A stretch of 13,331 nucleotides of DNA from Anaerolineales bacterium. GTDB lineage: Bacteria > Chloroflexota > Anaerolineae > Anaerolineales > Villigracilaceae. The position numbers and the translations under genes were made by a program. The notes under the pieces were generated by a model. It had not been told where the DNA came from and searched no databases. It saw only the letters and a program-made list of their open reading frames with translations. Location of the stretch: positions 1-13,331 of the forward strand of contig JADGQD010000034.1 in NCBI GenBank assembly GCA_017882065.1, written 5' to 3'. Below are positions 10,715 to 13,331 of the stretch, piece after piece (position 1 is the stretch's first letter; every line of letters starts with the position of its first letter).

Positions 10715-12294
10715 AGAACATCACCGCCGAACGTTTTACGAATGGCAAGCCCAACCTGCGACGTTTTCACCAGGCGCGCTGGGACGAACCGATCATCTTT
10801 GAGTTGGGCCAACCTGGCCAGCGCGGCATCCTGGTCCCGGAAGTCGAAGAGGGGATCAAGTCCCAGGTTGGGGATGCGCTGGCGGGCATCCCGGATGGGC
10901 TGAGACGCACGGATCCGCCGAAGCTGCCGGAAATGGCACAACCGGCGGTTCTGCGCCATTATGACCATCTCTCGCAGGAAAATCTGGGCGCGGATTTCAA
11001 CATTGACGTGGGCCAGGGGACCTGCACGATGAAGTACAGCCCGAAGGTCAACGACCAACTGGCGCGCATGCCGGAAATGACCGAACTTCACCCGCTGCAG
11101 GACGAGTCCACTGTGCAGGGCATCCTTGAGATCATGTACCGTTTCGAGCAGATCCTGAAAGAGATCTCGGGGTTGGAGCGCTTTACGCTCCAGCCGGGAG
11201 CGGGCTCGGCGGCGATCTACACCAACGCCTCCATTATCCGCGCCTATCATGAAGGGCGCGGCGAAGCAAAACAGCGCGACGAGATGATCACCACGATCTT
11301 CTCGCATCCCTCCGGCGCGGCCTGCGCCAAAGTGGCCGGATACAAGGTCATCACTCTCTATCCGGATCCAGAAGGGTATCCCGACCTGGAGGCGCTCAAG
11401 GCGGCCGTCTCGGAGCGGACCGCCGGGCTGTTGATCACCAACCCGGAAGACACTGGCATTTTCAACCCGAGGATCGCGGAGTTCACGCGCATCATCCACG
11501 CCGCGGGCGGGCTGTGTTCCTACGACCAGGCCAACGCCAACGGCATACTCGGCATCACGCGGGCGCGCGAAGCCGGGTTTGACCTGTGCCATTTCAACCT
11601 GCACAAGACCTTCTCCACCCCGCACGGTTGCGGGGGTCCGGCTGTGGGTGCGACCGGCGTGACGCAGGATCTGGCGCGCTTCCTGCCCGTGCCAACAGTG
11701 GATTTCGATGGGCAGAAATATTTCCTGAACTACGACTTGCCGGACAGCATCGGGAAAATCCGCCCCTTCTACGGGGTGGCACCGGTGGTGTTGAAAGCGT
11801 ACGCCTGGGTGATGGCGCTGGGGGCGGCAGGCCTGCGCGAGGTGGCGGAAGTGGCGGTGCTCAACAACAATTACCTGATGAAGAAAGTGCTGGCAATCCG
11901 CGGTGCCAGCGCGCCGTATGCGGCGGGCAAGCGGCGTGTGGAACAGGTGCGCTATTCGTGGCAGAAACTGTATGAGGAGACCGGAATCCACTCGGAGGAA
12001 CTCGGCATCCGTGCGGCCGATTTTGGCGTGCATTACTGGACCAGCCACCACCCGTACGTGGTGCCTGAACCCTGCACACTGGAGCCAACCGAGTCGTATT
12101 CGATGGAGGAACTGGACGAATATGCTGCCATCCTTGAACATGTGGCGGGAGAAGCGTACTCGGACCCGGACCTGGTGCGGTCTGCGCCGCACAACTGCAC
12201 CGTCCACACGATCGATCATCACCCGTTCGATGATCCGCAGCAATGGGCGATCACGTGGCGGGCTTACCTGCGCAAGACCGGACAGGAACACTGA
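10711..12294 (+). CDS. gcvPB: Glycine dehydrogenase (decarboxylating) subunit 2, divergent GcvPB
   Basis: A 527-residue protein matching the C-terminal half of P-protein. The PLP Schiff-base lysine is K299 in FNLHKTFSTPHGCGGP (HK at 298-299), and upstream features such as LQPGAGSAAIY, the THXPSGA-like HPSGAACAKVAGYKV and TNPEDTGIFNPRI are as expected for this family. With GcvPA it should decarboxylate glycine and pass the aminomethyl group to the lipoyl arm of H-protein. The C-terminal 150 residues are unlike canonical GcvPB: the usual HEFV and FHPPTVYFPL region is replaced by a stretch with YWTSHHPYVVPEPCTLEPTE and a His-rich end. The start ATG overlaps the gcvPA stop, with AGAGGTG at 10698-10704. 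No gcvT, gcvH or lpd lies in the window. Confidence 0.82.
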   Translation: MKNITAERFTNGKPNLRRFHQARWDEPIIFELGQPGQRGILVPEVEEGIKSQVGDALAGIPDGLRRTDPPKLPEMAQPAVLRHYDHLSQENLGADFNIDVGQGTCTMKYSPKVNDQLARMPEMTELHPLQDESTVQGILEIMYRFEQILKEISGLERFTLQPGAGSAAIYTNASIIRAYHEGRGEAKQRDEMITTIFSHPSGAACAKVAGYKVITLYPDPEGYPDLEALKAAVSERTAGLLITNPEDTGIFNPRIAEFTRIIHAAGGLCSYDQANANGILGITRAREAGFDLCHFNLHKTFSTPHGCGGPAVGATGVTQDLARFLPVPTVDFDGQKYFLNYDLPDSIGKIRPFYGVAPVVLKAYAWVMALGAAGLREVAEVAVLNNNYLMKKVLAIRGASAPYAAGKRRVEQVRYSWQKLYEETGIHSEELGIRAADFGVHYWTSHHPYVVPEPCTLEPTESYSMEELDEYAAILEHVAGEAYSDPDLVRSAPHNCTVHTIDHHPFDDPQQWAITWRAYLRKTGQEH

Positions 12295-12442
12295 TAATCA
12301 TCACAGCGCTTGTGTCGTTCCCCTGCCCCCTATGGGGACCTTCCCGGAAGGACACCGGGACGATGGACGATAGCGGCTCGTTGCTGCCTCGACCAATGCG
12401 CTTATTTCTCCTCCAGTTTCTTGGTCAATAGGGTGTTCTCCC

Positions 12443-12534
12443 GTGGTAGTCCCGGTTCTCGTACGGGGCGTGGTAGTCCCGGTTCTCGTACGGGGCGAGG
12501 TAGTCCCGGTTCTCGCGATAGTCCCGGTTTTAGC
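12443..12534. repeat. Tandem repeat, four units (27, 27, 20 and about 18 bp)
   Basis: Units start with G[AT]GGTAGTCCCGGTTC and the two full ones end in TCGTACGGGGC. Units one (12443-12469) and two (12470-12496) are identical; units three and four are shortened. Inside each full unit GTCCCG and CGGGGC can pair around a nine-base loop. Relatives lie at 7585-7638 and, more degenerate, at about 12540-12572. Confidence 0.9.
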
Positions 12535-12672
12535 ATATCATCCCGAATCTCTTACGGGACGGGGTACGGGGCGTCGTCATCCTCGTCCACCAGCCCGCGT
12601 AGTACCCTCCGATTGTCCCTGCTTCCTGATCACTGATTACCCGATTACCCGATTTCCTGGTAGTTTGGTGCA

Positions 12673-12700
12673 GTATTCGAATTGAGTCGAATGCCTTTTT
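12673..12700 (+). terminator. T-tailed hairpin, possible terminator of the gcvPAB transcript
   Basis: An 8-bp stem (12673-12680 with 12687-12694, one G-T pair) with a six-base loop is followed by CTTTTT. It lies almost 400 nt past gcvPB, so it may serve other transcription through the repeat region, or none. Confidence 0.45.
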
Positions 12701-12821
12701 AAGTCCATTTCAGCCTGCAAAATGGTCTGACGTGGCTCTCCATGGCGGGGAGAGCGGGATTCGAAGATTCTCCCCTTCCGCCCCCTTCGGGGATGCTTCG
12801 CGAGGGGCTTACGACTGAAAT

Positions 12822-12852
12822 GAGAACCGCGCCCAAACCGGACGCGGTTCTC
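12822..12852. other. 10-bp hairpin GAGAACCGCG / CGCGGTTCTC
   Basis: A perfect 10-bp inverted repeat with an 11-base loop, about 70 nt past the stop of the minus-strand membrane protein gene. On the plus strand a T-rich run (ATATTTTTC) follows only after about ten bases; on the minus strand ATTTCAG follows. It may end transcription of the minus-strand gene weakly, or be a repetitive palindrome. Confidence 0.4.
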
Positions 12853-12924
12853 CATGTTCATATATTTTTCGGCAGGGCTTGTCCCCTTCTGGGAACCTTG
12901 GCGAAGTGCCCGACCAAACAATCG

Positions 12925-13331
12925 CTAGCCGAAATGGAACCCAACCACGAATGCGATCGTCGTCAACAACAACTGGCCGGGCAGAACCTTGAAAATAATG
13001 GAGCGCGAAAGGAGCGGTTTACCCGCCTTGAGAAAGAACAGCAACAGTCCGCCGAGGCCGATCAGCGCCCCACCCACACCGACCAGGGAAAACGCCGGAT
13101 GAGACGTGCCGCTAATTGCCATGACGATCGGTAACAGGAAAATTATCATCCCAGCGATGCCATGCACGATAGTCAACACGAGGACCGGCAGTTTATTGTT
13201 CATCGGCATAGAGCGGGTAATGACGATCGCCAGAAACCCGAGAATGGTAAAAACCAGGTAAAGGGTCCGGTATGCAGCGAGGTGCTCCCAAACCAGTCCC
13301 AGCGACAGGCTGAGCGGGATGACCGTCGAGA
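12925..13331 (-). CDS. Multi-pass membrane protein, 3' part only (runs off right edge)
   Basis: The minus-strand frame is open from the right edge to a TAG at 12925-12927, giving 134 residues. At least four hydrophobic segments are seen: one before the segment ITRSMPMNNK, then roughly LVLTIVHGIAGMIIFLLPIV, a Gly-rich GVGGALIGLGGLLLFFL, and a last helix ending VVGFHFG. A start at the internal Met (13207-13209) would give only 94 residues and cut off the first helices; the upstream sequence in the same frame is equally hydrophobic and in phase, so I read the gene as continuing past the edge. No family is recognised, and no catalytic motif is visible. Confidence 0.55.
   Translation of the reverse strand, partial: STVIPLSLSLGLVWEHLAAYRTLYLVFTILGFLAIVITRSMPMNNKLPVLVLTIVHGIAGMIIFLLPIVMAISGTSHPAFSLVGVGGALIGLGGLLLFFLKAGKPLLSRSIIFKVLPGQLLLTTIAFVVGFHFG

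Larger units (their letters stand above)
12295..12924. other. 630-nt gene-free stretch rich in palindromes and repeats
   Basis: No gene is supportable here: the open frames are by-products of a 27-bp repeat. The stretch holds CCCCCTATGGGG-type palindromes (near 12325 and 12350), the tandem repeat at 12443-12534, a T-tailed hairpin at 12673-12700, a 7-bp inverted repeat GCTCTCC/GGAGAGC (12735-12755), a CGAAG/CTTCG dyad (12762-12800), and a 10-bp hairpin (12822-12852). Confidence 0.7.

Noticed and set aside
10375..12291. 638-residue open frame on the minus strand opposite gcvPA and gcvPB
   Set aside because: It is an antisense by-product of high-GC coding sequence: the plus-strand genes have clear motifs and RBS, while this frame has no recognisable domain.
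12443..12534. CRISPR array
   Set aside because: The units are directly adjacent with no unique spacers, and unit length decays along the run. No cas genes are near.
12443..12685. Protein with VVPVLVRG repeats
   Set aside because: The repeated residues are the translation of the 27-bp DNA repeat, which occurs also at 7585-7638 in another frame context. No RBS.

Overview
The window looks like part of a bacterial chromosome of moderately high GC, with AT-rich islands at about 60-224, 7700-7985 and 9180-9319. The gene content best fits a Chloroflexota (Anaerolineae-like) bacterium: LiaF-type small membrane proteins, a Tat-exported MsrP with a lipobox, a split glycine decarboxylase (GcvPA/GcvPB), and an Ada-type protein without the N-terminal Zn domain. 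This placement is an inference from gene content and style; no rRNA or marker gene is present.

Layout, left to right. The left edge holds what may be a broken rhomboid-like fragment on the minus strand (1-99). A three-gene plus-strand operon of small membrane proteins follows (225-2175; the middle protein carries a LiaF/toastrack-like outer domain) and ends at a clear hairpin terminator (2196-2224) shared with the convergent minus-strand pair nifU-like / cNMP-domain protein (2250-2984). A divergent promoter region (2985-3132) holds a perfect palindrome and precedes a plus-strand ECF sigma factor, a zinc-binding (ZAS) anti-sigma factor and a TlpA-like membrane-anchored thioredoxin (3133-4683). 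Immediately behind tlpA lies the 5' stub (promoter, RBS and about 30 codons) of an M20-type peptidase gene that has lost the rest. On the minus strand follow msrQ, msrP (4881-6546) and an AraC-HTH/O6-methylguanine methyltransferase gene (6666-7529). A 456-nt gene-free stretch with dispersed and tandem repeats leads to a GH25-like muramidase with a C-terminal SH3-like domain (7986-9002) and a strong terminator. Then come gcvPA and gcvPB (9320-12294), both divergent from the canonical glycine decarboxylase halves. The last part is a 630-nt gene-free stretch full of short palindromes and a tandem 27-bp repeat, then the 3' end of a minus-strand membrane protein gene that runs off the right edge.

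How the genes may work together. The central block (3133-6546) has an envelope/redox theme: an ECF sigma with an anti-sigma whose Cys/His spacing matches redox-sensing ZAS proteins, an extracytoplasmic thioredoxin, and the MsrPQ system that repairs methionine sulfoxide outside the membrane. An ECF-like promoter motif can be drawn upstream of msrP, but a link to this sigma factor is a hypothesis. The membrane-protein operon at the left resembles parts of LiaF-type envelope-stress modules. The gcvPAB pair is metabolic (glycine or a related amino acid) and has no gcvT, gcvH or lpd next to it in the window.
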